A stretch of DNA of 64,000 nucleotides, taken from Calocera cornea HHB12733 (Eukaryota > Basidiomycota > Dacrymycetes > Dacrymycetales > Dacrymycetaceae). Positions 31,866 to 42,876 of this stretch are shown one piece after another. Each line of letters opens with the position of its first letter. The first letter of the stretch is position 1. The position numbers and the translations under genes are program-made. The DNA lies in assembly GCA_001632435.1 (NCBI GenBank), contig KV423956.1, positions 122,865 through 186,864 of the forward strand, in the 5' to 3' direction. The notes beneath the pieces are model-generated. The model was given only the letters and a program-made list of their open reading frames with translations. It did no database searches and was not told the DNA's origin.

Positions 31866-31870
31866 GTCAC

Positions 31871-31876
31871 TTTTTT
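31871..31876 (+). terminator. Pol III terminator of tRNA-Thr
   Basis: A run of six T residues begins six bases after the discriminator base of the tRNA. Confidence 0.7.
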
Positions 31877-31877
31877 C

Positions 31878-31943
31878 TTGGTAGCGTCCTCGGTAAACGG
31901 GGCCGTGCCAAGGTCAGTCGTTCAAATCGGCTAGCGGGCAATG
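31878..31943 (+). pseudogene. Decayed tandem duplicate of the tRNA-Thr 3' half
   Basis: AAGGTCAGTCGTTCAAATCG followed by GCTAGCGGGCA repeats the variable loop, T arm and 3' acceptor strand of the tRNA at 31783. A T5 run follows in the same relative position. The D arm and anticodon arm have collapsed, so it cannot fold. Confidence 0.7.
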
Positions 31944-32287
31944 CTCACTTTTTGCGTTATGTGCTCCTTGTTTTGACCCTACAGGGATTTTTCCCCGTCC
32001 GGCATAAATTTATTGGGCGAGGGGATTATGAATGCTGGCCCCCGAACAGTTCACAGTATGGAATGTATAGCAAAGACTGTCATTTGAATGACTGGGTGTT
32101 TGCAGGGCGCAGAAATCGTGGTCGCCTTGGGCAAGAGGTCACGATATGGTGAACACGCGTCATGCCGGAAGCCGGCTCATCGTGCCGGGAGCAAAAGTCG
32201 GAAAGTCCGCTCCCCTCTCCTCCATCTTCGACACTACTCGCCGGGTTCGCCTGCCGCAATCACTCGCTGCTCCCTGCGCCGGCAATC

Positions 32288-34500
32288 ATGGCCTCCTCAA
32301 CGTCTGCACCTCTGTCGGAGCAGATATCCAACTTTGTACAGCACCATCAGCGAGCAATCGCCGTCACGTCCGTTGCGGTCCTTGCCGCAAGTGGAGTCGG
32401 CTACTATTTGTACACTTCGTCGTCGGCACAGGCCAAGGTCAAGAAAGTAAAGGACCAGGCGAAGGCAAAAGCAGAGGAGAAGGACGAGGAATGGGAGGAT
32501 GTGCATGAGCAGGGCCCTGCAGCGACTGGGGCTAAAAAGCACAAGAAGAAGAAGAACAAGAAGAAGGCAGGCGAGGGTGCCGCCGAAAAGCCAAAGGAGA
32601 CTGTGCAGGTCGAGGATGAGGATGGTGCGCAGATCCATGGAGATATACGGATATGTATGCTGACATACGTGCGTAGGATTAGGTCCCAGGCTGACAGACG
32701 AGGAGATTCAGGCTTTGCCAACCGAGGTATGCCATACTCAAGGCGGAGACCGTTGAGCGCTCGCTGATCCCTGTACAGGAGCGCGCGGCTATGGCTGCCA
32801 CCCTGAAGCAAAAAGGAAATGCGTCCTACCAGTCTCGCAACTTCTCCCTCGCTGTCGAGCTCTACACAAGAGCCATTGCCATATCACCGACGCCTGAAGC
32901 GGTGTTCTACTCCAACCGAGCAGCTTGTGGGTAATGAACATTGTAACAGGTGACGAGAAGCTCACATACCTTCAGGCTACGTGAACTACTCGCCTCCTCA
33001 GCATCAAAAGGTCATCGAAGACTGCAATGAAGCGCTCAGGCTGGACAAGAACTACGTGAAGGCGCTGAACAGGAGAGCGGGTGCACACGAGGCGCTGGGC
33101 GACGACATTGACGCACTACATGACTTCACCGCCGCGACGATCCTCGATCGTTTCAAGAATGAGACGTCTGCGCAGGCGATGGAACGGGTGCTGAAGAAGG
33201 TCGCGAACAAGAGGATGTTGGAGATCCTTTCTACACGGGAGCCGCGCCTACCGTCCATGACCTTCATCTCCTCCTACCTTGCGGCATTCCGACCGCATCC
33301 GAAACTTGTACTTCCAGAAAACCCTTCATCTGGAGACAAGGCGCTCGATCTGGCATTCGACGCTCTTGAAGCAGCCGACTACCAGCATGCGTTCACCTTG
33401 GCCAACGAGGCCGTTGAGCAATCCCCGTCGACCACGCGTGGGAAGGCAGAGGCCCTTAACCTCAGGGGGACATTCAAGTGCGTGTTTCACGTGTTCGCCT
33501 CTGTTGATGCTCAACCTCTGCAGATTCATCCTGGGTGAAGCAACTGCCGCGCGTGTCGACATGCTCGCCTCCATCGATGCGGACCCGACGCTGACCCAGA
33601 CCTGGGTCAAGATCGCTAGCGTCCACATGGAGTTGAACGACTCCGATGCGGCGTTTGCAGCATTTGACAAGGCGCTAGAGTACAACAAGGATGATCCCGA
33701 TATCTACTATCATCGTGGACAAGGTGAGGATCCAGTATGTGTGCATATACATGAAGATTGACCATTCTCCTAGTCCACTTCATCATGGGCAACTACGATG
33801 CCGCATCCGAGGACTATGAAAAGTCCGTGGCACTCGACCCCAACTTTGTCTTCACCCACATCCAGCTTGCCGTTGCCAAATACAAGCAGGGCAACATTCC
33901 GCAGAGCATGGCAAAGTTTAGGGCGGCGATGCGGCAGTTCCCGCAGAGCAGCGAGCCGCAAAACTACTAGTGCGCACATAGTTGCACAGGATGTTGTATC
34001 ATTGCTGACTCTCTGGATAGCGGCGAGCTGCTCCTCGACCAGCAGCGATTCCAGGACGCGGTGGAGAAATTCGATCGCGCCATCGAGCTGGAGCGTCAAA
34101 AGCCTCGTCTACGAATGAACGTTCTCCCGCTCGTCAACAAGGCGCTCACCATTTACCAATGGAAGCAAGACACCGCCGCTGCCGAAGCGCTCTGCCGTGA
34201 AGCGTTGGAGATTGATCCCGAGTGCGACGCAGCGGTTGGCACACTTGCGCAGTTCAGCCTGCAGATAGGCAAGCTCGAAACTGCGATTGAGATGTTCAAG
34301 AAAGGAGCGGATATTGCAAGGACTGCGCCGGATCTGGAGAATGCCCTCACCTATCAATATGTGTGTATTGTCCGTCCACTCTGGAGGCACGAGGATCTGA
34401 CAATATGACATAGGCTACCCAAGCACAGATGCAGTTTGTGAAGGAGTATCCGGAGATGGCAACCCAGCTTGGCCAGATGGCTCGGTCTCTCGCTGGCTAA
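32288..34500 (+). CDS. TOM70: Mitochondrial outer-membrane import receptor Tom70
   Basis: About eight exons give roughly 620 residues. The N-terminus (MASSTSAPLSEQISNFVQHH) leads into a single membrane span (AIAVTSVAVLAASGVGYYLY). A long charged linker follows, with a poly-Lys run (KKHKKKKNKKK). The rest is a TPR solenoid of the Tom70 type. The clamp TPRs read KQKGNASYQSRNFSLAVELY and then VFYSNRAACYVNYSPPQHQK. The C-terminal repeats include YYHRGQVHFIMGNYDAASED and ALDPNFVFTHIQLAVAKYKQ. The protein docks Hsp70/Hsp90-bound precursors at the mitochondrial surface. The stop TAA at 34498-34500 lies 138 bases from the convergent ORC6-like gene. Splice sites are by eye. Confidence 0.92.
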
Positions 34501-34638
34501 AAGTAACTATGTACGCCTGCACGGGGAATGACCCGACTTTGGAATAGTCATGTAGGGCTTGATTGACACATGGTTGATTCGTATTTACCACCTCGCGCGT
34601 TGTGTCTATAGTCTAATGCTTAGCACTCTACTCACTCA

Positions 34639-35998
34639 TTAACCATAAGTTTCCCCATCCTCGCTCTGATCGCTGTTTGTTATGCCGTTGCGGCCGCCGT
34701 CGGGATTTTCCTCATCTTCATCAAACTCTTCGATCTCGTCTTCGCTTTCGCTCTCGAACCCTCTCTTGATCACTTGTGCTCGCCAGTTTCTGAACCACTC
34801 GACCTCCCGCAGATTATCCTTCTTGGAAAGGCCCAGAGTCTCCAGGAACAACGGTCGCAGGCGATACCTCGGCGGGGGCGGGGGCGAATAGCGCCCATCG
34901 TCGCCATCCTTCTCCGAGTCCGACGGCGTCGCTGGTAAATGTTCTGGTGAAACCGGCCTTCCGCGGGCTTTTGTCGGCGAGGGCCTGAAAGGGTTTGATG
35001 ATCGCCCAGAACGTGCGGATTGCGCAGACCGCGCATGATCCGGTGTGAAAGCGATGGGCTTTGTGGGTGTGATCTGCGGACGTGTGACGCTTCTCGTGAG
35101 GCGCTTGGTCGGCGATAGATCTTGCTCCTCGGGACGGCTTCCAATGCCGTCCGCCATGTCAATAGTGGACGCTTTCCGCTTGAGAGATTTCGTCGGCGTG
35201 AGCGCAGGCTCTTGATCATCCGGAGATGAACCGTGATAATGAAGCTCTGTTTTCTTCTCCAAGGCCGCCTTTCTCGCAAAGCATCTCGAATCCAGCGATT
35301 GTAGGATGTTCGTAAGATCGACGAGACGCATGTTCTGCTGGACGCAGAACGCTGCTTTCTCGATTGGATACTAATGAGAAGTTATTACGTGAGTATATGC
35401 CATAGATAGGCGAAGGTATGAGTACACGCACCTTGAGCGAATTCAGCACCCACACGAAGATCGCCTTCGTGTATCTCGGATCATCCACCCCGGTATGCTG
35501 CCCACTCTTCGCCTTGTCCAACAACCGCTCCCACTCCTGCATCGTTCGATTCATCTCTTGCACCGTACCCTTGCTCACTCCGAGGTTCCTGTAAGACAAT
35601 ACGAGCGACTCGAAGGATATAGTAGCCGGGCGCAGTCGCGTCTTTTGAGGGGAGGATGATGCCGATTTCTGCACGAGGAGATTGCGGACTGCTTTCAGGC
35701 AGTTTTGAAACTCGCCTGGACGGCGGAACGATGCCTTCTGAGCCGACGCTACTGTGACCGCATCGGATCCGGTTCTGCAATCGTGTTAGACTTGTCTTCT
35801 CGTATGCGAGGGACATACATACTCTTGACAAGCAAGCAGCGCGGCTATGGGTGCAAGAGCAGTCGCGTTGTCGCGCAAGCTACCCACTGTTGTGGCAAGC
35901 ATGCGCAACCTAGCCAGATAGTCGCTAGCCACCTTGACCAAGTCAATATCGTTTTGCAACAGCTGCCTCAGCCGTTCTGCATCTTGTCGGGCAGCCAT
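34639..35998 (-). CDS. ORC6: Origin recognition complex subunit 6-like protein
   Basis: Three exons give about 415 residues, starting MAARQDAERLRQLLQNDIDL at 35998. Two short introns are visible, near 35778-35820 and 35372-35431. The N-terminal ~240 residues are all-helical and match the two-fold cyclin-box-like layout of ORC6. The first half contains ATALAPIAALLACQE and then EFQNCLKAVRNLLVQ, which I align to the 'SCLKSFECLL' region of animal ORC6. The second half contains PRYTKAIFVWVLNSLKYPIE. The C-terminal part is disordered with many SP/TP sites (SPTKRLTRSVTRPQITPTKP), likely CDK targets. The assignment rests on this pattern, not on a search. Confidence 0.68.
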
Positions 35999-36222
35999 GC
36001 TGTGAGTGACGTCGAGCGTTCGACGAGACCGTTGAAGGACACGTTCGGCGCGTCGCGGTAACGCGTCGTAATGAACTTCAGGCGACCCTGGGTGCGGTCA
36101 TACGACCAGCTTCAATGCACACGATCATCTGAGCTGGCGACCATTCTTCCTGCCCCTATTTAGCTTTCCTTGTTTAACCTGGTTTCGATGGGCCATTGAT
36201 CTCGCCGGCTGCACCGCTGATA
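35999..36222. promoter_or_regulatory. Short divergent promoter region (ORC6-like / alpha-galactosidase)
   Basis: The 224 bases between two divergent start codons must hold both promoters. No clear TATA box is seen on either side. Confidence 0.5.
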
Positions 36223-37881
36223 ATGCGCCTTGCAGCTTGCTTCGTAAGTGCTACATGCCTGGCAACCATCGTGCTCGGCGCTCCGATCGAACAAGCCCGA
36301 CCCGAAACCCCGCCTCTCAACGTCTTGCGCTATTCGACTACACCAAACGGGTTCAACAGGCCCCCTCGAGGATGGAACAGCTTTGGTATGCAAGTCGGCA
36401 TTCAGTCGGCAACCCACTTCGCCCTGACTCAGAACGACACCGTCGCCCAATGTGACTTGCTGGCAGATCCGGACGCCCTCGGCGGTGCGGGATACGAATA
36501 CTGCTCGCTTGACTCTGGCTGGTCCATTGGGGATCATGGAGACGAATATGGACGCCTCATGTATATCAAGGAGCAGCTCGATCTACCTGCCTTGGCGGAT
36601 CATTTGCATGCGAAGGGCTTGAAGCTGGGGGTCTACGTTGTACCCGGGGCATTTGCGAAGGACGCCAATAAGACGATCTATGGGACGAATATCCGCCTGA
36701 ATGATACCTTGAGCGGACACAACAACGGTCTTGCACGAATAGACTTCAACTACAGCCGAAATGGTGTACAACAATGGCATAATTCCGTAGTTAACTTGTT
36801 TGCAGAGTGGTGAGTCCGCATCACTGTATCCCAATTCGCCCGCTAAGTGCACAAAGGGGTGTTGACTTCATCAAGCTAGACTTCATTACTCCAGGCAGCC
36901 CCGAGAATGGTGTTCGTCTGTCACCTGATACCAGCGGGAGCGTCATCGCCTTCCACAAAGCTATTTCGCAGGCTTCTCGACCCATGAGACTAGATGTTTC
37001 CTGGAAGCTGGAGCGGAATGTCACCTACTATGATGTGTGGAAGCACAACGCGGACAGGTAAGGACTCTCACACTCCGAAATGCTTTTCTGACAGCGCGAT
37101 AGCATGCGAGTGGACCAAGACATAAACAACATGGGTGCGGAGACGTTTGTCTCATGGGCGACCGTCCAACGCGCAATCGACAACTATCGGCAGTACATCA
37201 ACCTGCACACGCAGAGCCTCGAGCCCCTCACGATCTATCCAGACCTGGACAATCTCTACGTCGGCAACGCCGCCAACATCTCGGGCATCACCGATGCTCA
37301 ACGGCAGACGATGATGACCTTCTGGCTCGGGGCGGGTGCGAACCTGTTGATCGGCTCCGATCTCCTGCAGCTGGACGAGTTCGGGAAGCGCGTGCTGACC
37401 GACCGGGAGGCGCTCGCGATTGCCGACTTTACGGCTCAGTATCCAATGCAACCGCGCAACCCGGGTACGGGCGGGAACAACGCGCAGCAGCTGCAGGCGT
37501 GGATCGCCGGCCCCTCGGACGCGACAGGCGAGTCGGTCGTAGTCGTGGCGAATCTCGGCCCTCCGCTCGGCCAGAGCGGGTACGAGGGTCAGAAGGTGCT
37601 CACGGGTCACGAAGCCTTTGAATTGAGCTTTGAGAGCCTTGGGATCGCGGGAACGTACAAGGTGAGGAATATCTGGGAGCACAGGGATCTATCAATAAGG
37701 AACTCGGGGTTGCGAGTGCTACTCGGCGAGGGCGAGTCCGAGCTGTTCAAACTCACACCTGCAATGTGCGTCACTCTCTCTTGCTGCCGAGGCTCGATGC
37801 TGACCGCATATATGCAGTCTCTTAACCGACAAAGTCCGGCCAGAAGGACCGAGCGCACTGCGGATACAGGGGGCGAGCTGA
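36223..37881 (+). CDS. Secreted alpha-galactosidase, glycoside hydrolase family 27-type
   Basis: Exons are 36223-36809, 36857-37057, 37103-37765 and 37818-37881, giving 504 residues. A signal peptide (MRLAACFVSATCLATIVLGA) is followed by a (beta/alpha)8 barrel: RGWNSFGMQV, CDLLADPDALGGAGYEYCSL then DSGW, and LADHLHAKGLKLGVYVVPGA. The nucleophile is expected in DFIKLDFITPGSP and the acid/base in MRVDQDINNM. The C-terminal part is a beta-sandwich (ELSFESLGIAGTYKVRNIWE). It should release terminal alpha-galactose outside the cell. Several N-glycosylation sites are visible. The catalytic residues appear intact; exact substrate is unknown. Confidence 0.88.
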
Positions 37882-38104
37882 TCGTGAAAGAGTACATTGC
37901 GTGGGGTTTGTACGCCTGGTATACATAGTGCGCTAGTACAACAATCCTGCTTGCGTTGGTTGTACACTGCGGGATATCCTGACCGTCCCTACCTTCATCT
38001 TCAATTCATTACACAGACAAACGCCAACCGCCAGCCTTCAGCCGCCCGACCGGTCCGGTCCTCCCTCCCCCGCTGTCCAACTGGAACCCGCGGGATCCCG
38101 CCCG

Positions 38105-39379
38105 CTACTTCGGCTGCAGATCCATCAGCTTGGCCTCGAACGCCTGCCTGAACTCGTCAAACGTCGCGTTGCCCAGCACCGCAAACTCGACGCGCTCGAA
38201 GACGGCGAAGAACTTGGAGTGTGGCAACGCCAGGAGCTCGGCCCACGTGCTCGCGACCATGCTGATGTTGTTCTGGAACACGCCTGTGCCGAAGCTGCCT
38301 AGGACGAGGTGCCTGCACCCGCGGGACTGGAACAGCCAGAGGATGCGCGCCATCCGCTCTGTCATTTCGCGCTCGATTATGCGCTCCACCTCCTCGTAGT
38401 CGAGCTTCTGCCGCACCACGCCTGCGTTCACCGCCGGGGAGGTGACGATGTCGACGGTGTAGGGCTCGATCGGCTGCGCGTCGTCGTCCCGGAAGACGAC
38501 GACGCCGGGGGAGTAGATCATCGCGTGCGTGTAGAACCCGTCCGTGCGGAGCGACTTGTGCAGGTCGTAGAACCTGATCCCTTGCGGGGAGATGAGCGAC
38601 TCGTAGAGCGCGCTGCTGCGCGCGATGCTCTCCTCCTGCGCCTCAGCGCCGGAGAGGAACCCGCCGCCTGGTTTCGTCGCACTGGCAAAGTTGAGCACGC
38701 CGATGCGGGTCAGGCGTGAGGGGTGCTGCTTGCGCAGCTCGCGCGCGGCAGAGAGCGTGGTGCGGTTGAAGATGCCAAAGTTGGTCGGGAGGCGCAGCGC
38801 GGGCAGGCCGTCCGAGACGTCCGACCCCGCGTCGTCCCGCTCCGACGCGGCCAGGGCGAGCTCCTCCCAGTTGAGCAGCAGCGGGTCGTCGTCCGCGAAG
38901 AACTCTGTCGCGCGCACCGAGGCGTCGACGGCAGAGCCGATGTCGTACTCCTGCGCGCCGCCGCCCTCCTCGGGCGCTAACGGCACACGCACGATCCCCT
39001 CCCGCAGGATCTGCAGTGTGTCTTCGGCGATGAGGCGGCGGGCGTCGCGCGCGTCCGACCGGACACGGGGGGAGGAGGCGTACGAGCGCGGGATGTCGCG
39101 GACGGAGCCCTGCGGAGAGGGGGCATACCCCCTGCTGGTGGTGGTGGGAGGTACGTCTCTCGCACCGAGGCTGGGGGAATTGTGGGCGGAGACGGTGCGG
39201 GCGGAGGCGTAGGGGGAGTACTGCGAGCGAGAGGAGGAGGACAGTCGCCGCACGCGCTGATCCCGCGGGTCTAGCGTTGCCGGTCCTACGCCGGGGGAGG
39301 TGATGTCCTGGCCGGGCTCGTAGTAGGGCTCGCGGCCGTCCTTGTTGAAGTAGCTGCGGAGGACGCGTGTGAGCAACAT
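38105..39379 (-). CDS. PARG-like protein A (bacterial-type poly(ADP-ribose) glycohydrolase domain, TIGR02452-like)
   Basis: A single open frame from the ATG at 39379 gives 424 residues. The N-terminal ~120 residues are disordered and Ser/Pro/Arg-rich. The catalytic domain follows (about residues 125-420). The loop TKPGGGFLSGAEAQEESIAR contains the PARG signature GGG-x7-QEE, with both glutamates present. MIYSPGVVVFRDDDAQ and the glycine-rich LGSFGTGVFQNN then line the ADP-ribose site as in the macro-like fold. Bacterial-type PARGs cleave poly(ADP-ribose) to ADP-ribose. With its signature intact this is the copy most likely to be active. It is more distant from copies B and C than these are from each other. 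Confidence 0.87.
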   Translation of the reverse strand: MLLTRVLRSYFNKDGREPYYEPGQDITSPGVGPATLDPRDQRVRRLSSSSRSQYSPYASARTVSAHNSPSLGARDVPPTTTSRGYAPSPQGSVRDIPRSYASSPRVRSDARDARRLIAEDTLQILREGIVRVPLAPEEGGGAQEYDIGSAVDASVRATEFFADDDPLLLNWEELALAASERDDAGSDVSDGLPALRLPTNFGIFNRTTLSAARELRKQHPSRLTRIGVLNFASATKPGGGFLSGAEAQEESIARSSALYESLISPQGIRFYDLHKSLRTDGFYTHAMIYSPGVVVFRDDDAQPIEPYTVDIVTSPAVNAGVVRQKLDYEEVERIIEREMTERMARILWLFQSRGCRHLVLGSFGTGVFQNNISMVASTWAELLALPHSKFFAVFERVEFAVLGNATFDEFRQAFEAKLMDLQPK

Positions 39380-39768
39380 GATCTCTTGTGGTTGTTGCAG
39401 TTGCAAGGGGAAATGCGCACTCGAATATCTTGTTCTGCTTCATGTTACTTATGTACAGCAGCCCTCAGAGGTCGTGGTGGTCGTCCAGCAGGGAGGTGTG
39501 CAATGGCAGAGGGGGTGACTCCATCTAGCGTGGGCAGCTATGGGTGCTCGCGACAGCCTTGAGGCGTGCGGGGGGGTTGCGTGCATTCCAGTCGCCTTCG
39601 CTCGCCGTCCCTTACGCTGGCAGGGGCGGTGCAACGAAACATGACCGTCATTATCACGTGCACAAGCACACCCACATTTGGGCGCGTTCCATTTCGGACC
39701 GACTCATTGATGATTAGTTGCACTTCAGTGACCGCCGTTGACTGGCAGACTCTGGCAACTGGGGACGG
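39380..39768. other. Divergent region between PARG-like A and RRN11
   Basis: 389 bases. A short minus-strand frame upstream of the PARG-like start (MKQNKIFE at 39443) could be an extra 5' exon, but the implied intron would be only ~38 bases. No other feature is seen. Confidence 0.45.
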
Positions 39769-41040
39769 ATGGCGCTCTTCACCCCCGCCGCATCAGCATC
39801 CCCGCGCGACCCCGCCCACCTACTCCGCAGCGCCCGCGCCTCCCACCTAGCGCGGACGAACGACATCCTCCACCTGTCCCTGCAGCGGGGCGATCTCGCG
39901 CGGGCAAAGAGCGCATGGGCCATCCTCATCCGGTGCAAGGAGTTTGACTGGAGGAAGGACTGGAGGGTCGGCCTTGCGGTGCTGGGGAGGAGGGAGGAGG
40001 ACAGGGTGGCCTTTCTGCAGAAGGCGTTCCTGGCGGTGCCCGAGGAGGTGCGTGTCTCATATAGCCGCTTTCGATCGCATTTCTTTATTTTGCAGTCGTT
40101 CAAACCGACGTTGAGGCCTCTCACATGGTCATGTGAACCGCTCTCGAAGCCGTTATCTAATTCATTGAAATCCCATTTCCACCGCCGTTCCAATGTCAGT
40201 TTCAACTTGGTTTTCATTGTTATTCCCTCGTCATTTTCACCATCGTTTCCAATGCCATTCCACTGTCCTTTCCGAATTCCTTTCCAACATAACTTTCACC
40301 GCTGTTCTCACCGACAGTTCCTTTGTCGATTCCAGTGACATTTCCCGCGTCCTTTCCACCGGCATTTTTGCCATCGTTTCCAATGTCATTCTCATTTGCA
40401 TTTGCATTCTCATCGTCATGTCCGCCGTCAAATTTCCAACTCCATTTCCACCGTCATTTCATTTCCCCTCATCACAGATCCAATGAACGCCAACCTAACC
40501 GTCTCCCCAGAAAGAAGCCATCCTGCGCGAGCTCACCCTCTCCTACATCGCGCAGCACCGCGAGCGCGCGGCGCTGGACCAGCTCGAGCTCTACCTGCAC
40601 CAGTTCCCCTTCCAGGACAACCCGACGCTCCACGCGCACGCGGGGATGCTGTGCCTTTTCCTCGCCCAGGGCACGAGTTCTACTTCCTCCTCCGGCAGCA
40701 GTAGCAATCTGCGTACGTCTCCAGGTTCTTCGGGTGTTCCGATGCGCATATATGCTGATGCGAGGGTCGATGCTGTCTACCATACATAGCGGACCACGCA
40801 CTGCTCCGCCAAGCACGCCAGTCGTTCCTCACGGCCCTGAGCCTGGACCCGGAGAACGACGCCGCGCGCGCGTACCGTGATCTGGTGCGGGTGCTCTACT
40901 CCGCAAACCGTAACCCGTTCTGCGTGCTGACGCTGGGTGTGCTGTAGGTCGACGAGCTCGCGAAGGACCGGCCAGGGGAGGAGGAGAGCTTCGAGCAGGA
41001 GGCGTCGGATGTCGGGTCCGAGTCCGAGTCGGCGGGCTGA
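39769..41040 (+). CDS. RRN11: RNA polymerase I core-factor subunit Rrn11-like
   Basis: Exons are 39769-40047, 40511-40712, 40790-40884 and 40948-41040, giving 222 residues. The first exon reads LARTNDILHLSLQRGDLARA then KSAWAILIRCKEFDWRKDWR, the TPR-like block typical of Rrn11, which with Rrn6/Rrn7 recruits Pol I to rDNA promoters. Exon 2 continues KEAILRELTLSYIAQHRERA, and exon 3 FLTALSLDPENDAARAYRDL. The protein ends in an acidic Ser/Glu tail. Intron 1 (40048-40510) is 463 bases, about nine times the usual size, and is made of a simple repetitive sequence. The assignment is from pattern memory. Confidence 0.72.
40130..40490 (+). repeat. Degenerate TTTCCA/CATT simple-sequence tract inside RRN11 intron 1
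   Basis: Most of this intron is built from imperfect iterations of words such as TTTCCACCGTCATTTCCAAT and CCATCGTTTCCAATG, low in A/G on the plus strand. There is no coding potential in it. Confidence 0.8.
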
Positions 41041-41104
41041 GTGGGCCGCATGGGCCGCAGGAGCGGGATCCTCCCGCCGGTTGGTGGCTTTCGCTCCGCT
41101 CACA

Positions 41105-41345
41105 TTGATTATACTGACGCGGTTCCAGCTATGTACTGTTGAAAGGGACTCGCGAGCCTATTGCCACATCGCGGTGGAGATCGAGCAAGGCAGTCTAATC
41201 GGCACGGACACCAGTTCGGCTCTCGTTATTGAGCAAGAGGGAATGGAGATGCTCGACCGTCGACCTGCTCGTCCTCGCTTGGGCCGCGGGCGCGATGCTG
41301 ACTGAGCGACGCCTCCAAGAGCAGAGGCATGTTCGCAAGCACTGA
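41105..41345 (+). pseudogene. DUF6593-like relic (exon 4 remnant)
   Basis: The sequence LKGTREPIAT, then EIEQGSLIGTDTSSALVIEQ followed by EGMEMLD, and a shifted VDLLVLAWAAGAMLT is clearly the last exon of the DUF6593-like genes at 18-21 kb. It is broken by at least two frameshifts and an internal stop. The sequence just before it (GATTATACTGACGCGGTTCC then AG) still resembles the intron 3 end of tandem copy 1. Exons 1-3 are not found. It lies 65 bases behind RRN11. Confidence 0.82.
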
Positions 41346-41757
41346 GCTTCTGCACGCTCATCGGCCAGTCCGCCGACGGGTCCTTGCGCACGAGGCTGGG
41401 CCATCGGTGTGTCGCGCCCGACGGATATCTAGGAGAAGAGCATCCAGACACCGTCAGTGGTATTCCGTTATCATTGCGTGTGCAATACGTAATGTATTCA
41501 ATATGTGCCCCACACTGTAGTATTTTCATGGCGCCGCTGTCACATGACCATTGACTTTCACGTTACGTGCACCGGAAAGCAACTGACTCCCACGAGCGCT
41601 TGGCCCACGCCGGCCCGAGCAAGGTATGTGAACGGGATATTGATTGGTTGTGCACTGCAAGCTACTACGATGATTCGTGCAGTCGTCCCGTCTAGGGTAC
41701 TCAGAAAAGGAAGGGAAAAAAATCTCAATGCTGTCCTCCTCAGGCAGGTGCCAGCCG

Positions 41758-42876
41758 CTATTCTTGCCTGGGACTGTACATCGACAGTGGCCCCGTGAGC
41801 ATCGCCTCGAACGCCGCGCAAAACTCACTGAACTCCGCCACGTCAGGTAATGCAAACTCGATGCGGTCGAAAGTCGCAAAGAACGGCGAGTTCGAGAAGA
41901 CGAGCAGCTCCGCCCATATCTTGGCGATGGTGGTGACGCTGTGCTGACACGCACCGATGCCGAAGGGATTCAGGACCAGGTCTCGGCAGCCGCGGGAAAG
42001 AAACACCCAGAGGATGCGGGCCATGCGCTCGGTCATCTCCTCGTAGACGAGCTTCTTCACCACCTCGTCGTCGACCGCCTGCATTTCGGCCAGGTTGATT
42101 GCCGCACAAGTGACGATGTCCACCGAGTAGGGCTCGATCAGCTGCCCCGCGTCGTCCCGGAATATTAAGATACCGGGCGAGTAGATCATCGCGTGGGTGT
42201 ATACTCCATAGGTCATTGCATTCCTGTGCCGCGCGTAGAACTTGTCCGCCTGTTCGGAAAACATCGACTCGTACAGGGTGCTGCTCGAGACGAGGCTCGC
42301 CTCCGACCTCACCTGTTCAGGTAAGAACCCCCCACCGCGTTCGATGGGGTTCCCGCAATTGAGCACGCCAACCCTTGCCGAGTGTAAGGGGGGGCCGGAT
42401 GTGTCATGCATGTGCCGGGCAGCTGCGAGAGTGGTGCGAGTGTTACACTCGAACTTGGTGTTGGACCTGCGCTCCAGGAACCCGCCGTAGATAGCGTGCT
42501 TCCTCTTCAAATCGGCTAGAGCATGCCGCCAGTTCTCCACACCGGATTGGTCAGCATCCAGAAATTGCGTGTTGCGTTCCAGGGCCCAGACACTTCGGCC
42601 GATCTGGTAGTCCTGCGAGCGTGGACGGCCGTCGCTGCCAGGCGCTAACGGGACACGCACGATCCCGTCAATCAGGATCTTAAGGGTGTCCGCGGCGATC
42701 TCCTGGCCCATCGACAGGGTCATGACCGGGAAGGAGCCTGGGGTGGAGGATTGGTGTCCGCCATCGCTTGGCGCTTGGTGCGTGGGGACGGTGGGGCCAC
42801 TGCAGACCTCGGTTGAGCAACAGCTCACTGCAGACCGTGATGGAAGGACGTACTCGTCTGATTGATTTTGACTCAT
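41758..42876 (-). CDS. PARG-like protein B, catalytic signature altered
   Basis: A single exon encodes 372 residues, starting MSQNQSDEYVLPSRSAVSCC. The fold-defining blocks are kept: RVGVLNCGNPIERGGGF, MIYSPGILIFRDD, RMARILWVFLSRGCRDLVLN and PFGIGACQHS. Where active PARGs have GGG-x7-QEE, however, this copy reads GGGFLPEQVRSEAS, so the QEE triplet has become SEA. Loss of the second glutamate suggests it binds but does not cleave, or is inactive. The whole gene and about 350 bases of upstream DNA are matched by the gene at 62191 in inverted orientation. Confidence 0.85.
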   Translation of the reverse strand: MSQNQSDEYVLPSRSAVSCCSTEVCSGPTVPTHQAPSDGGHQSSTPGSFPVMTLSMGQEIAADTLKILIDGIVRVPLAPGSDGRPRSQDYQIGRSVWALERNTQFLDADQSGVENWRHALADLKRKHAIYGGFLERRSNTKFECNTRTTLAAARHMHDTSGPPLHSARVGVLNCGNPIERGGGFLPEQVRSEASLVSSSTLYESMFSEQADKFYARHRNAMTYGVYTHAMIYSPGILIFRDDAGQLIEPYSVDIVTCAAINLAEMQAVDDEVVKKLVYEEMTERMARILWVFLSRGCRDLVLNPFGIGACQHSVTTIAKIWAELLVFSNSPFFATFDRIEFALPDVAEFSEFCAAFEAMLTGPLSMYSPRQE

